Assembly (NCBI GenBank): GCA_017521985.1
Contig: JAFXAZ010000087.1
Coordinates: 1 to 64,000, forward strand
Direction: 5' to 3'
DNA from: Lachnospiraceae bacterium
Lineage (GTDB): Bacteria > Bacillota > Clostridia > Lachnospirales > Lachnospiraceae
Length of the DNA: 64,000 nt
Under the pieces are notes generated by a model that made no database searches, was not told where the DNA came from, and saw nothing but the letters and a program-made list of their open reading frames with translations. Below, piece after piece: positions 42,122 through 51,147 of the stretch (positions are counted from its first letter, which is position 1; every line of letters begins with the position of its first letter). Made by a program: the position numbers and the translations under genes.

Positions 42122-42895
42122 ATGGCACAAAAGTATTATGACACAGCGGTGTTTGGCACCACGTTTCTGGGGCTGGGGGCAGCGCTTCAGATGGAGAATG
42201 TGGTAGTGATTGAAAAGGGAGGCTTGTTTGGAGCAGAGTTTGTCAATAGCTACAAGGTATGTGCTCCGAAGGTAGTGGAGCCAAAAACAGAGCTTGGCAA
42301 AGAGTTTCTGGAGGATTTAAAAAGAAGAGGGCTTGTTTCCGAGGCGGGTGAGATATATCCTGCGCCTTCGGTGTATGTTTTAAGCTCTTATCTGAAGGAG
42401 AAGTCCATTGATATTTTGTTAATGACAGAAGTAACGGATATCAAAAAAGTAGAAGATTATTATGAAATTATGGTGTATCATTCCAATGGTTTTGAAACCA
42501 TTTATGCAAAGCGTATTTTAGATACTACGATTTTAGGAATCGGTCATGACGCATCCGGCAAGCATGAGAAGCAAAAGCAATTGAATGCCATTGTGTATAA
42601 TCCGGATGAAAGTGAGTTAGAAGGGCTTTCCGTTAACAGTCAGAATGGGTTATATACCTATACTTTACCGGTGAATCCGGATGTTGACAGGTATGAGGCG
42701 GTGGAATTGCTTTGTGGCATGGAAAAGGCGTTTGCAGAAAAGAATTTACAGATTTCCAGTATTGCCTCTGATTTTTCTTATACAATGGTGCCTTGTAGGG
42801 AAACAATTGAGGAGCAGTTTGTTTGGAATCCGTCAACAGCATATGCAAATTTGGTGGAAGCTTTTGATAAAGGTGTACAGTACGCCGTAAGATAA
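42122..42895 (+). CDS. flavoprotein-like protein of unknown function
   Basis: A 257-residue protein that begins TAVFGTTFLGLGAAL, a degenerate dinucleotide-binding loop, then VVVIEKGGLFGAEF, like the start of an FAD-dependent oxidoreductase. The second half does not match a family I recognise, and no clear C-terminal FAD contact is seen. TAAGGAGG gives a strong ribosome site. It lies 15 bases before the GH88 gene and in the same direction as a full-length flavoprotein at 44085, so a partnership with either is plausible. Confidence 0.5.
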   Translation: MAQKYYDTAVFGTTFLGLGAALQMENVVVIEKGGLFGAEFVNSYKVCAPKVVEPKTELGKEFLEDLKRRGLVSEAGEIYPAPSVYVLSSYLKEKSIDILLMTEVTDIKKVEDYYEIMVYHSNGFETIYAKRILDTTILGIGHDASGKHEKQKQLNAIVYNPDESELEGLSVNSQNGLYTYTLPVNPDVDRYEAVELLCGMEKAFAEKNLQISSIASDFSYTMVPCRETIEEQFVWNPSTAYANLVEAFDKGVQYAVR

Positions 42896-42910
42896 TATGG
42901 AGGGAAAATA

Positions 42911-44059
42911 ATGAGAAATGTAATCGCACAGAATCAGGAATGGATTGACCAGACCTGGGCAAAATTGGAACATAAATTAAGTAAGGTAACAGTGAAGAGT
43001 CGCAATAAGTTACCATATACTACTATTGATGGTGTACATGATGATAAATCAGAAGATTACGTTACTTGGTGGACCAATGGTTTCTGGGGAGGCCTCAACT
43101 GGCTGATGTATCTAGGTACTGGAAATGAGGAGTATAAAAAGACTGCTGAGCGTTCAGAGGAACTTTTAGATGGTGCATTTAGTATATACACACAGCTTAA
43201 TCATGATGTGGGCTTTATGTGGCATCTGGTAAGCGGGGCAAATTACCGCATTACCGGCAATCCTTCTTCCTGTACTAGAAATTTGTTTGCGGCAGCATCA
43301 TTATTCGCCAGATATAATCTGGACGGTGAGTATATTCGTGCATGGAACGGAGGCGATGAACGAGCTGGTTATTCTATCATTGATTGTTTAATGAATCTAT
43401 CCTTATTATATTGGGCAAGTGAGGAAATAGGCGATGATCGTTTTAAGAAAATTGCTATAAGCCACATGAACATGGCACTGCGTGATCACATTCGACCGGA
43501 TGGCAGTGTAAATCACATTGTAAACCACGAAATTGAAAAGGTGGGCGTGAAAGAAGTGTTGGCAGGCCAGGGGTATGCTGCAGATTCCTGTTGGTCTAGA
43601 GGATTAGCATGGGCAGTGTATGGCTGCATGATTTCGTACATTCACGTAGGTAAAGAAGAGTACTTGGAGGCAGCAAAGAGAACTGCAAATTATTTTATTG
43701 AACATTGTAAAAAGACCGATTATTTACCGGTAGTAGATTTTGGTGCTCCAGAAGAACCGGTGCTGTATGATAGTACCGCCGGCGTTTGTACCGCATGTGG
43801 TTTGCTGGAACTGGCAAAATATGTTTCAAAGGAAGATGCACAGATGTATACTCAGGAAGCAATCAATATCTTAAAGGCATGTGATGAGAGGTTCTGCAAT
43901 TATGAAGATGATGAGGATGCATTGGTGCTCATGGGGACTGTTCGGTATCCAAAGAATGAAATAGCATGGAAAGAAGTGCATATTCCAATTATTTATGGGG
44001 ATTTTTTCTTTGTGGAAGCTATGTTGAAACTCAAGGGAAATGAATTTTTTATTTGGTAA
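42911..44059 (+). CDS. GH88 unsaturated glucuronyl hydrolase
   Basis: A 382-residue (alpha/alpha)6-barrel enzyme that removes the 4,5-unsaturated uronic acid left at the non-reducing end by polysaccharide lyases. Catalytic aspartates are visible in HDVGFMW (near 98) and IIDCLMNLSLLYWAS (near 158), the family spacing. DSCWSRGLAWAVYG and the WTNGFWGGLNWL opening are further marks. No signal peptide is seen, so it acts on imported oligosaccharides. This gene is the strongest sign that the lyase and transporter handle a glucuronate- or iduronate-containing glycan. Confidence 0.92.
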   Translation: MRNVIAQNQEWIDQTWAKLEHKLSKVTVKSRNKLPYTTIDGVHDDKSEDYVTWWTNGFWGGLNWLMYLGTGNEEYKKTAERSEELLDGAFSIYTQLNHDVGFMWHLVSGANYRITGNPSSCTRNLFAAASLFARYNLDGEYIRAWNGGDERAGYSIIDCLMNLSLLYWASEEIGDDRFKKIAISHMNMALRDHIRPDGSVNHIVNHEIEKVGVKEVLAGQGYAADSCWSRGLAWAVYGCMISYIHVGKEEYLEAAKRTANYFIEHCKKTDYLPVVDFGAPEEPVLYDSTAGVCTACGLLELAKYVSKEDAQMYTQEAINILKACDERFCNYEDDEDALVLMGTVRYPKNEIAWKEVHIPIIYGDFFFVEAMLKLKGNEFFIW

Positions 44060-44084
44060 AGCAGTTTGCTAAGGAGGAGAGAGC

Positions 44085-45995
44085 ATGATTTTATGTGAAA
44101 TAATAGATGGTGTTGCTAAAACAAGTATGGCAGAGCCTGTTTTTGATGAAAGTTATGATTTGGTGGTGGTAGGTCTTGGAACCGCCGGTGCGATTTCTCT
44201 GATTGCAGCAGGCCGTGAAGGATTAAAGGTGCTTGGTGTTGAGCAACTTTATGGTATGGGTGGTACAGGTACCATTGGGGCTATTACCGGATACTATTTC
44301 GGAGCACAGGGCGGTTTGTACAAGGAGATGGATGATAAGGAGCAGGAACTTCGAAAAGGAAATCTCTTTCATGATGGCAGCAGACGAGATGCTTGTGCAT
44401 TCGTTATGGACAGGGAAGCCAGGGCTTGTGGTGCTGAAATGAAATACGAATGTATTGTAACCGGCGTTTATATGGAAGGAAATAAGGTACTTGGACTCAG
44501 ACTCTTCCAGAATGGCAAAGAAATTCATGTGGAAGCCAAAAAAGTGATTGATGCTACCGGAGAAGCTACTGTATGTCATATTGCAGGCGCGGAAATGATT
44601 TCCGGTAGAGACTTTGACGGACAGACACAGCCGGCAACGTCTTCCAGCATTTTGATTGGAAAAGATGGAAGGGGATTAGCGACTAATAAGGACGCAGGCT
44701 TTGTAAAGCAGCATGAACCACGAGATGTGAGCCGTGTGATTATAAATTCCAATAATTTTCCGATGTATTTAAAAGAGGATTACACCATGGAAGAACAAAA
44801 ATTTGTGGCAGTTGCGCCGCTTTTCGGTGTAAGAGAAGGTCGTCGTATCAAGGGTAGAAAAACATTAACCTTGTCTGATGTGGTAAGTAAGAAGAGAAGA
44901 ACGGAAAAGCCTTTATTTTATGCATATTCTAACGTGGATAACCACGGAAAGGATGGTGCATTTGAAAATGAGGAATTGTGTGACTGGATGGTAGCGTCCG
45001 GCTTGTGGGGCGTATTGATGTCCGTTCCGGTACCTATGGAAACACTTTTGCCGGAGGGTTTGGAAAATATTATGGTGGCTGGTCGTTGCCTTTCTGTAGA
45101 CCATAATCTGGCGGCTTGTGTCAGAATGAAGCGTGACATGGCCAAGAGCGGCGAAGCAGCAGCCTATATCTGTAGTGAAGCAATCAAAAAGAATATCTCG
45201 CTTTCTGAGGTAGAATATGATAATATTGTAGAGAAGCTGAAAGCAAACAAATGTCTGGACGAAGCAAATAACGTGGGCTTTATGGAGCGAATTGTGAGGA
45301 AGTACTTTGGATATGAGCTTCCGGAATTAAAGACCACGGAAGAAATTTTGACCTGGCTTGCAGGGGAAAAGCCGGGCTGGGCAATTTGGGCATGCAGAGC
45401 CATTGCTTTGCAAGCGAAGGAGGCAGAAGGTCAGACAAGCGAAGTACAGGCGAGTATGGCAGAAAAGCAGAGACTTGTAGAAGCTTTGAAGGGAAATCTG
45501 AATTCCGAAAATGAAAACTTATCCAGACACTGCGCACTTGCTTTGGGCATTATGGGAGAGCAGGCTGCGATTCCAATGCTTCGTAAGATGGCAATGGAAC
45601 CGGACAATTACGTACCGAAGTCCAGTCTTAAATATATTTACACCAGAGGTGTGTCTGCAATTTACCTGTTGGGCAAGCTGGGAGATGTAGACTCCATAGA
45701 TATGTTGTTTGATATAGTGGAGAGAAAAGGTCTGACGGAGATTCCGGACTTTACTTTTGGAGAATTTTACAATGAGGCTACAGATGTATATTCCCAGTAT
45801 GCACTATTTTCAGCCAGAGCATTGACCGAGATTGCAAAGAAATATCCGGAAAAAAAGCGGGAGATTGTAGAAAAGTTGCTGATGCTTTTGGATAATCCGG
45901 AATATCACATTATGATTACGCTCAGAGATAATTCTGCAAGTCTTCATGATTTAAAGCCGAAGCTTATAGAGTATATCAATAGCATCACAAAATAA
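44085..45995 (+). CDS. FAD-dependent oxidoreductase with C-terminal HEAT-like region
   Basis: A 636-residue protein. Residues about 20-395 form an FAD_oxidored-type flavoprotein: DLVVVGLGTAGAISLIAAG, GGTGTIGAITGYYFG, DATGEATVCHIAG, and a late VAGRCLSVDHNLAACVR. The remaining ~200 residues are helical with HEAT-like repeats (LSRHCALALGIMGEQAAIPML; AIYLLGKLGDVDSIDMLFD), an unusual fusion. AAGGAGGAGAG precedes the ATG. It follows GH88 by 25 bases. The substrate is unknown. Confidence 0.75.
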   Translation: MILCEIIDGVAKTSMAEPVFDESYDLVVVGLGTAGAISLIAAGREGLKVLGVEQLYGMGGTGTIGAITGYYFGAQGGLYKEMDDKEQELRKGNLFHDGSRRDACAFVMDREARACGAEMKYECIVTGVYMEGNKVLGLRLFQNGKEIHVEAKKVIDATGEATVCHIAGAEMISGRDFDGQTQPATSSSILIGKDGRGLATNKDAGFVKQHEPRDVSRVIINSNNFPMYLKEDYTMEEQKFVAVAPLFGVREGRRIKGRKTLTLSDVVSKKRRTEKPLFYAYSNVDNHGKDGAFENEELCDWMVASGLWGVLMSVPVPMETLLPEGLENIMVAGRCLSVDHNLAACVRMKRDMAKSGEAAAYICSEAIKKNISLSEVEYDNIVEKLKANKCLDEANNVGFMERIVRKYFGYELPELKTTEEILTWLAGEKPGWAIWACRAIALQAKEAEGQTSEVQASMAEKQRLVEALKGNLNSENENLSRHCALALGIMGEQAAIPMLRKMAMEPDNYVPKSSLKYIYTRGVSAIYLLGKLGDVDSIDMLFDIVERKGLTEIPDFTFGEFYNEATDVYSQYALFSARALTEIAKKYPEKKREIVEKLLMLLDNPEYHIMITLRDNSASLHDLKPKLIEYINSITK

Positions 45996-46031
45996 ATAAA
46001 AAATTTTAGAAAAAACAAAGGAGAAGCCGGT

Positions 46032-46847
46032 ATGTTTGATTTAGAAAATAAAAACATTCATGTAAGGAAAATTAAATTGAGTAGCCAAAGCTTCTCCAGA
46101 AAAATATTTATTTCCCATAATATTAAGCTTTGTCTAGTGAAAAAAGGATCTGGGCTATGGCAGATAGAAGACCATCTGGTTTCGGTTAAAGAAGGAGATG
46201 TGATAATTCTCAACAATCGTATGAAGCGTGTGTTTAAGGAGGTGTCCGAGGACACCGGTATTGAGATTCTGATAGTGGAATTTGAACCACAGCTTTTTAT
46301 GAACCAGTTTAGAGGATTATTGTACGGAAAAGATATAGAGCAAAATAACGTGATTTCAGACCATGAGGTAATTATCGGACTTTTTAAGGAGATAGAGGCG
46401 GAGGCACAAAAAAAGCCTTTGTATTCCAAAATCGTCATTGGTGCTAAGCTGGTGGAAATGCTGGCGCTTATGATGCGACACTTTGATATTGCAGAAAAAA
46501 GCAATGTGAAGATGGGCAGTGACATGTATCGGGTACTGGAATATATCGATGAGCATTATCGAAATGATATTTCACAACAGCAAGTGGCGGATCTTGTAAA
46601 TATGTCCACCACCGGATTCTCCAGGTACTTTACCAAATGCATGGGCGTAGGCTTTGCCGGATACATCATGCAAAAGAGGATTCAATTTGCCATTCATTTG
46701 CTGAAGACCAGTGACAAAACCGTACTTGAGATAGCGCTGGAATGTGGCTTTAATAATACCGCCAGTTTTTATAAGGCGTTTAAGAAAATTACCAATTTGA
46801 ATCCGGGGGATTACCGGAACGGAGACGGTGAGGAAGGGAATGTTTGA
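46032..46847 (+). CDS. AraC-family transcriptional regulator (cupin sensor)
   Basis: A 271-residue soluble AraC regulator. The N-terminal half is a cupin-like sugar-sensing domain (VKKGSGLWQIEDHLVSVKEG), and the C-terminal two HTH motifs are DISQQQVADLVNMSTTGFS and VLEIALECGFNNTASFYKAF, followed by NPGDYR. It ends the GH88/flavoprotein unit and probably regulates it. A piece of a paralogous gene survives at 21159-21260. A terminator lies just downstream. Confidence 0.88.
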   Translation: MFDLENKNIHVRKIKLSSQSFSRKIFISHNIKLCLVKKGSGLWQIEDHLVSVKEGDVIILNNRMKRVFKEVSEDTGIEILIVEFEPQLFMNQFRGLLYGKDIEQNNVISDHEVIIGLFKEIEAEAQKKPLYSKIVIGAKLVEMLALMMRHFDIAEKSNVKMGSDMYRVLEYIDEHYRNDISQQQVADLVNMSTTGFSRYFTKCMGVGFAGYIMQKRIQFAIHLLKTSDKTVLEIALECGFNNTASFYKAFKKITNLNPGDYRNGDGEEGNV

Positions 46848-46874
46848 TTAATTGTTCTCTGTTTGATTTATATA

Positions 46875-46903
46875 TTGAAAAAAGAGTCTATTTATGCTAT
46901 GCT
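46875..46903 (+). promoter_or_regulatory. possible ychF promoter
   Basis: TTGAAA (46875-46880), 17 bases and TATGCT (46898-46903). It overlaps the upstream terminator hairpin, so the two signals may interfere. Confidence 0.45.
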
Positions 46904-46930
46904 TATTTAGTTATATTAGGCTCTTTTTTT
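46878..46930 (+). terminator. terminator after the AraC gene
   Basis: AAAAAGAGTCTA and TAGGCTCTTTTT pair (one G-T) around a 26-base loop and end in a T-run. It separates the glycan cluster from ychF. Confidence 0.65.
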
Positions 46931-47007
46931 GTGAGCTTATGCTGAATGTTATGCGGCGTATGCTGCTTATATGAGAATAAATTAAATTTAAGGAGATAAA
47001 ATCAATT

Positions 47008-48105
47008 ATGAAACTTGGTATCGTAGGCTTGCCAAACGTAGGTAAGAGTACATTATTTAATTCTTTAACAAAGGCTGGTGCGGAGAGTGCCAACTATCCA
47101 TTCTGTACCATTGACCCGAACGTGGGTATTGTGCCGGTGCCGGACAAGAGAATTCAGCTGTTGGGTGAGTTGTATAAGACCAAGAAGGTGACTCCGGCAG
47201 TTATTGAGTTCGTTGATATTGCAGGTTTGGTAAAGGGTGCTTCCAAGGGTGAAGGCTTGGGCAATCAGTTCCTTTCCAATATTCGTGAGGTAGATGCAAT
47301 CGTGCACGTGGTACGTTGTTTTGAGGACAGCAATGTGATTCATGTAGATGGCAGTGTGGATCCGCTTCGTGATATTGAGACCATCAATTTGGAATTAATT
47401 TTCTCAGATTTGGAAATACTGGAAAGAAGAATTGCAAAAACAACAAAGCTTGCCAATAATGATAAAAAGGCTGCAAAGGAACTGGTACTTCAGAAGCGTA
47501 TCCGAGAGCATTTAGAGGAAGGTAAGCTTGCAAAGACGTTCATTACAGAGGATGAGGACGAGGCAGCATGGCTCTCCGAGTACAATCTGCTTACCGGCAA
47601 GCCGGTTATTTTTGCAGCAAATGTAAGTGAGGATGACCTTGCAGATGATGCCGCAAGTAATGAGATGGTAGCACAGGTGCGTGAATATGCAGCAAGTGAA
47701 AACTGCGAAGTGTTTGTGATTTGTGCGCAAATTGAGCAGGAAATTGCAGAGCTGGATGATGATGAGAAAGCGATGTTCTTGGAAGAATTAGGATTAAGCG
47801 AATCCGGTCTGGACAAGTTGATTGCAGCAAGTTATCGTTTGCTTGGTCTGATTAGCTATTTGACTGCAGGCGAAGATGAGTGCAGGGCATGGACCATTAA
47901 GTTGGGCACCAAGGCTCCTCAGGCAGCAGGTAAAATTCACTCTGACTTTGAAAGAGGCTTCATTAAGGCAGAGGTTGTAAATTATAAAGACCTTTTAGAG
48001 TATGGATCCCTTGCAGCAGCAAGAGAAAAAGGTCTTGTTGGTATGGAAGGTAAGGAATACGTAGTAAAAGACGGCGACGTTATTTTGTTTAGATTCAATG
48101 TATAA
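47008..48105 (+). CDS. ychF: redox-regulated ATPase YchF
   Basis: YchF is an Obg-family P-loop protein that prefers ATP and associates with ribosomes. The 365-residue length is standard. G1 GLPNVGKSTLFNSL is at the N-terminus, followed by NYPFCTIDPNVG, the G3 DIAGLVKGASKGEG and the C-terminal TGS domain (CRAWTIKLGTKAPQAAG onward). TTTAAGGAGAT precedes the ATG. lgt follows after 14 bases. Confidence 0.96.
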   Translation: MKLGIVGLPNVGKSTLFNSLTKAGAESANYPFCTIDPNVGIVPVPDKRIQLLGELYKTKKVTPAVIEFVDIAGLVKGASKGEGLGNQFLSNIREVDAIVHVVRCFEDSNVIHVDGSVDPLRDIETINLELIFSDLEILERRIAKTTKLANNDKKAAKELVLQKRIREHLEEGKLAKTFITEDEDEAAWLSEYNLLTGKPVIFAANVSEDDLADDAASNEMVAQVREYAASENCEVFVICAQIEQEIAELDDDEKAMFLEELGLSESGLDKLIAASYRLLGLISYLTAGEDECRAWTIKLGTKAPQAAGKIHSDFERGFIKAEVVNYKDLLEYGSLAAAREKGLVGMEGKEYVVKDGDVILFRFNV

Positions 48106-48119
48106 TAAAGGAGTATAGC

Positions 48120-49046
48120 ATGATAGAAACCATGAACAGTGCAGATATTGCATTCCCTAATCTTGGGATATATTTAGAAAATGTACCGAAGAATTTCAGC
48201 GTGTTTGGATTTTCTATTGCTTTCTATGGTTTGATAATCGGAATTGGCGTGATGGCAGGTATTGTGATGGCAACCCGTGAAGCAAAGCGTACCGGACAGA
48301 ATCCGGATGATTACTGGGATTTCGCAATCTATGCAATTATCTTTTCCATTATCGGTGCACGCTTATACTATGTAATTTTTTCTTGGGATCATTATAAAAA
48401 TAACTTGTTGGAGATTTTTAATCTGCGAAAAGGCGGACTGGCGATTTACGGTGCGGTGATTGCAGCATTTCTTACACTTTTAGTATATACAAAAGTCAAA
48501 AAGAAAAGCTTCTGGCAGATGGCAGACACGGCAGTACTTGGATTGATTTTAGGGCAGATTATCGGTCGCTGGGGCAACTTTATGAATCGTGAGGCCTTCG
48601 GCGATTATAGCAATGGATTACTTGCCATGGCACTTCCAATCGATGCAGTGCGTCAGCATGAGATTACGGCAAATCATTGGGAACATGTGGCAGAGGGGGC
48701 GAATTACATTATGGTGCATCCGACCTTCCTGTATGAATCCTTATGGAATCTTGGTGTGTTAGCAGTGCTTTTGTTATACCGCAAGCATAAAAAGTTCGAA
48801 GGTGAGATTTCCTTAATGTATCTTGCAGGCTATGGTATCGGACGTTTCTTTATCGAAGGACTCCGTACCGACCAGCTACTCTTACCGGTAATCGGACTTC
48901 CGGTTTCTCAGCTTTTAGGCATTATCTTATTTGTGGTATGCACGATTATCATCGTTGTAATTCGCGTGACCATGAAAAGTGAAAAAAGAACTTTGGGAGA
49001 ATCTGCAAGTCTTGCAGATAACCAGAGATTAGGAAGAGATAAATAA
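48120..49046 (+). CDS. lgt: prolipoprotein diacylglyceryl transferase
   Basis: Lgt attaches diacylglycerol to the lipobox cysteine of exported lipoproteins. The 308-residue protein has about seven membrane helices. The signature GRWGNFMNREAFG (near 155) and HPTFLYESLWNLG (near 200) are present, plus GIGRFFIEGLRTD near 240 with essential residues. It would process the lipoprotein encoded at 27363. It is coupled to ychF and ends at a bidirectional terminator. Confidence 0.95.
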   Translation: MIETMNSADIAFPNLGIYLENVPKNFSVFGFSIAFYGLIIGIGVMAGIVMATREAKRTGQNPDDYWDFAIYAIIFSIIGARLYYVIFSWDHYKNNLLEIFNLRKGGLAIYGAVIAAFLTLLVYTKVKKKSFWQMADTAVLGLILGQIIGRWGNFMNREAFGDYSNGLLAMALPIDAVRQHEITANHWEHVAEGANYIMVHPTFLYESLWNLGVLAVLLLYRKHKKFEGEISLMYLAGYGIGRFFIEGLRTDQLLLPVIGLPVSQLLGIILFVVCTIIIVVIRVTMKSEKRTLGESASLADNQRLGRDK

Positions 49047-49087
49047 AAACAAGTCGCATGGTTCAAAGAAGCGTGCGACTTGTTTTT
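49046..49087. terminator. bidirectional terminator between lgt and the MFS gene
   Basis: AAAACAAGTCGCA and TGCGACTTGTTTT form a perfect 13-bp stem with T-runs on both strands between convergent genes. Confidence 0.9.
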
Positions 49088-49096
49088 ATTTTGGGA

Positions 49097-50506
49097 CTAA
49101 GAAGCTTTATGCACCTTTGGCAAAAACTGAACAATAATAATGCTCGCTAAAACACAGCATATTTCAATAAAAGCCAGTGTGTGAATGGAAGTTACTGCAG
49201 CTTCTGCGGCAGTAATGCCGGAAGTGGTTGTTGTTAAGCGTGTGATTTGATTGGTAAACATCGGAACAAACACGGCAACGCCGAAGGGGGCCGCTAAATC
49301 TCGAAAAAGCCCGTAGGTTCCGGTGCCTGAGCCGGCCGCGTCGGCAGAGAGTCCGGAAAGAACGATTTTCATGAAAATGGTAGCATTTGCACCAAGTCCA
49401 AATCCTAATATTCCCAAGGTTGTAGCAAGAAGCAGAATGGACGTGAGGACAGAGAAAAGAAGCATAATTCCGCATCCAATAAGTGTTAGAAGCAAAGAGC
49501 AGGTTAGCACTCTTTTGGGCTCATATTTGTCAGCCAAGGGTCCTAAAAGTATGGAACCTATAGACATACCAAGATACATGATAGAAATAGCGTAGCCGGA
49601 AATAACGGAATTGTCCGGTTGGGTATAGTTTACAAAGACGATTACATTGGTCATATTTGCCTGCATCAAGCCTTGGGTCAGAAAAAGAATCATAACAGGA
49701 AGAATAAATGCCTTTCGTTTCATAAAATGACCGGAAAGGATAGGGTTTTGTGCATGCTTTTCGGATAAGATAAGACCAAGCAAAGAGACTATAGCCAAAA
49801 CAAATACAGTTACAAAGATAGGAGACAGCCAGCCGAAGTTTTGTCCAAAAGATGGAATACAAAGCATCAAGCTGAAAAAAATTACAACAAAAAGGGCCCC
49901 GCGTTTATCAAAAACACTTTGCTTTTTGGAAGAGAAGCTTGTTTTCGGATGGGTAAAAAAGCATAAAGCAAGAAAAATAATAGAAAGAAAAACACATATC
50001 CACATTAAAATGCGCCATCCCCAGGTGTTTAAAATCAAGCTGCCGATGCTTGGTCCAAATATAACGGCACCGCTGGAAATCAGCATATAGAGTGAAAAGC
50101 CTTTTGCAATTTCTTTTGGGGGAAATTCCGTGATGATATAAGACATAACGGTAGGTGCCACAGCAGCGGTTCCGATTCCTACAATAAACCTGGCCAATAA
50201 CATGAAAAGCAAGGAAGAAGAAACCGCGGTCAATAAGTTGCCAAGGGTAAATATGGTGATACCGATAAGGAGTGTGGAGCGCCTTCCAAACAAGTCACTG
50301 AGTTTTCCGAGGATGGGTGCTCCCACCGCGGAAGAAGTGGAAATGGCAAGTGCTGTCCAGGTAGTGTTATTGTATGACAGATTTAGGTCCTGCATAAAAG
50401 CAGGACCTAAAATGGTTGTAAGGCCACCTACAAGACCTATTAAAAATGCCGCAAGGGCGTAAGGGATAAAACCTTTCATATAAGAAACTGATAGATAATG
50501 ATTCAT
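49097..50506 (-). CDS. MFS efflux transporter (DHA2-like)
   Basis: A 469-residue major facilitator. The motif A loop is GKLSDLFGRRSTLLIG (near 67) and motif C-like glycine/proline segments appear as SGAVIFGPSIGSL (near 144). Length and pattern are consistent with a 12-14-helix drug/H+ antiporter of the DHA2 group. No drug can be named. The leader contains a hairpin that hides the ribosome site and abuts the ATG with seven T. It is downstream of the Cu/Zn-SOD-family gene on the same strand. Confidence 0.87.
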   Translation of the reverse strand: MNHYLSVSYMKGFIPYALAAFLIGLVGGLTTILGPAFMQDLNLSYNNTTWTALAISTSSAVGAPILGKLSDLFGRRSTLLIGITIFTLGNLLTAVSSSLLFMLLARFIVGIGTAAVAPTVMSYIITEFPPKEIAKGFSLYMLISSGAVIFGPSIGSLILNTWGWRILMWICVFLSIIFLALCFFTHPKTSFSSKKQSVFDKRGALFVVIFFSLMLCIPSFGQNFGWLSPIFVTVFVLAIVSLLGLILSEKHAQNPILSGHFMKRKAFILPVMILFLTQGLMQANMTNVIVFVNYTQPDNSVISGYAISIMYLGMSIGSILLGPLADKYEPKRVLTCSLLLTLIGCGIMLLFSVLTSILLLATTLGILGFGLGANATIFMKIVLSGLSADAAGSGTGTYGLFRDLAAPFGVAVFVPMFTNQITRLTTTTSGITAAEAAVTSIHTLAFIEICCVLASIIIVQFLPKVHKAS

Positions 50507-50570
50507 AAAAAAACCTCACTTTTGGGGTTAGTATTTCCCTTCCGGTGAGGAATATGTGTATTGGAGGTTT
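50507..50570 (-). promoter_or_regulatory. possible two-state leader of the MFS gene
   Basis: On the minus strand CCTCAC (50550-50545) can pair with GTGAGG (50519-50514), which is followed by TTTTTTT and the ATG. GTGAGG is also the only ribosome site. An upstream AAACCTC (50570-50564) can pair with the GAGGTTT of the same 3' segment, so two exclusive structures are possible. Confidence 0.4.
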
Positions 50571-50596
50571 ATTATTTGCCTCATTTTGATAAAGAA

Positions 50597-51106
50597 TTAT
50601 AGACGCAGATTCGGCATTCGTCTGATGACACCGCAGGCAATTTTTTCACCGGAATTGCCGGAAGGCTGGGTAGTAAAATCATCTGGTTTAGAATGAATGA
50701 TAATGGTTTTTCCGATGATGTCCCGTAGGTCAAAACGATCGGTAAGCACTGTCATAAAAGCGTAGCCGTCGTTACCAAATAGTGGCGGTAAATCTCCGGC
50801 GTGGTGTGGGTGCGGGCAGTTATCGGGATTGTAGTGCATCATGGCATTTGCAAAAGGGTCGGAAGCATTGCCGCTGCAGCGAGTGCCGCTATGAATATGA
50901 AAACCAAAAACCGGACTTTCACATCGGTTATCTGATGTAGGAAGTCCGGTTATTTCTGTTGCCACCACCACACCGGATTCTGTCTGGTAGAAGTCAACAG
51001 TTCCTCTTATGTTTGGATATTCTTTACTTCCAATAATGGAAGCGCTGGCCGCCGGGCGATGACCCAGAGGCGAAAAACAATTTAAGCAAGAATGGGTACG
51101 TATCAT
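50597..51106 (-). CDS. Cu/Zn superoxide dismutase-family protein
   Basis: A 169-residue protein with the full metal set of Cu/Zn SOD: FGFHIHSG (two Cu His), MHYNP (bridging His), CPHPHHAGDLPPL (Zn His/Asp) and IIIHSKPDDF (last Cu His), followed by the substrate-channel segment SGNSGEKIACGVI. Two cysteines (CSGN, CGVI) could form the usual disulfide. No signal peptide or lipobox is evident, so it appears cytoplasmic, which is unusual. Firmicutes relatives such as YojM lack some Cu ligands; this one keeps them. It lies upstream of the MFS gene and downstream of mntP. Confidence 0.85.
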   Translation of the reverse strand: MIRTHSCLNCFSPLGHRPAASASIIGSKEYPNIRGTVDFYQTESGVVVATEITGLPTSDNRCESPVFGFHIHSGTRCSGNASDPFANAMMHYNPDNCPHPHHAGDLPPLFGNDGYAFMTVLTDRFDLRDIIGKTIIIHSKPDDFTTQPSGNSGEKIACGVIRRMPNLRL

Positions 51107-51147
51107 GAAACAACCTCAAAAATACTCGTCATTTCATAATATGCAGT

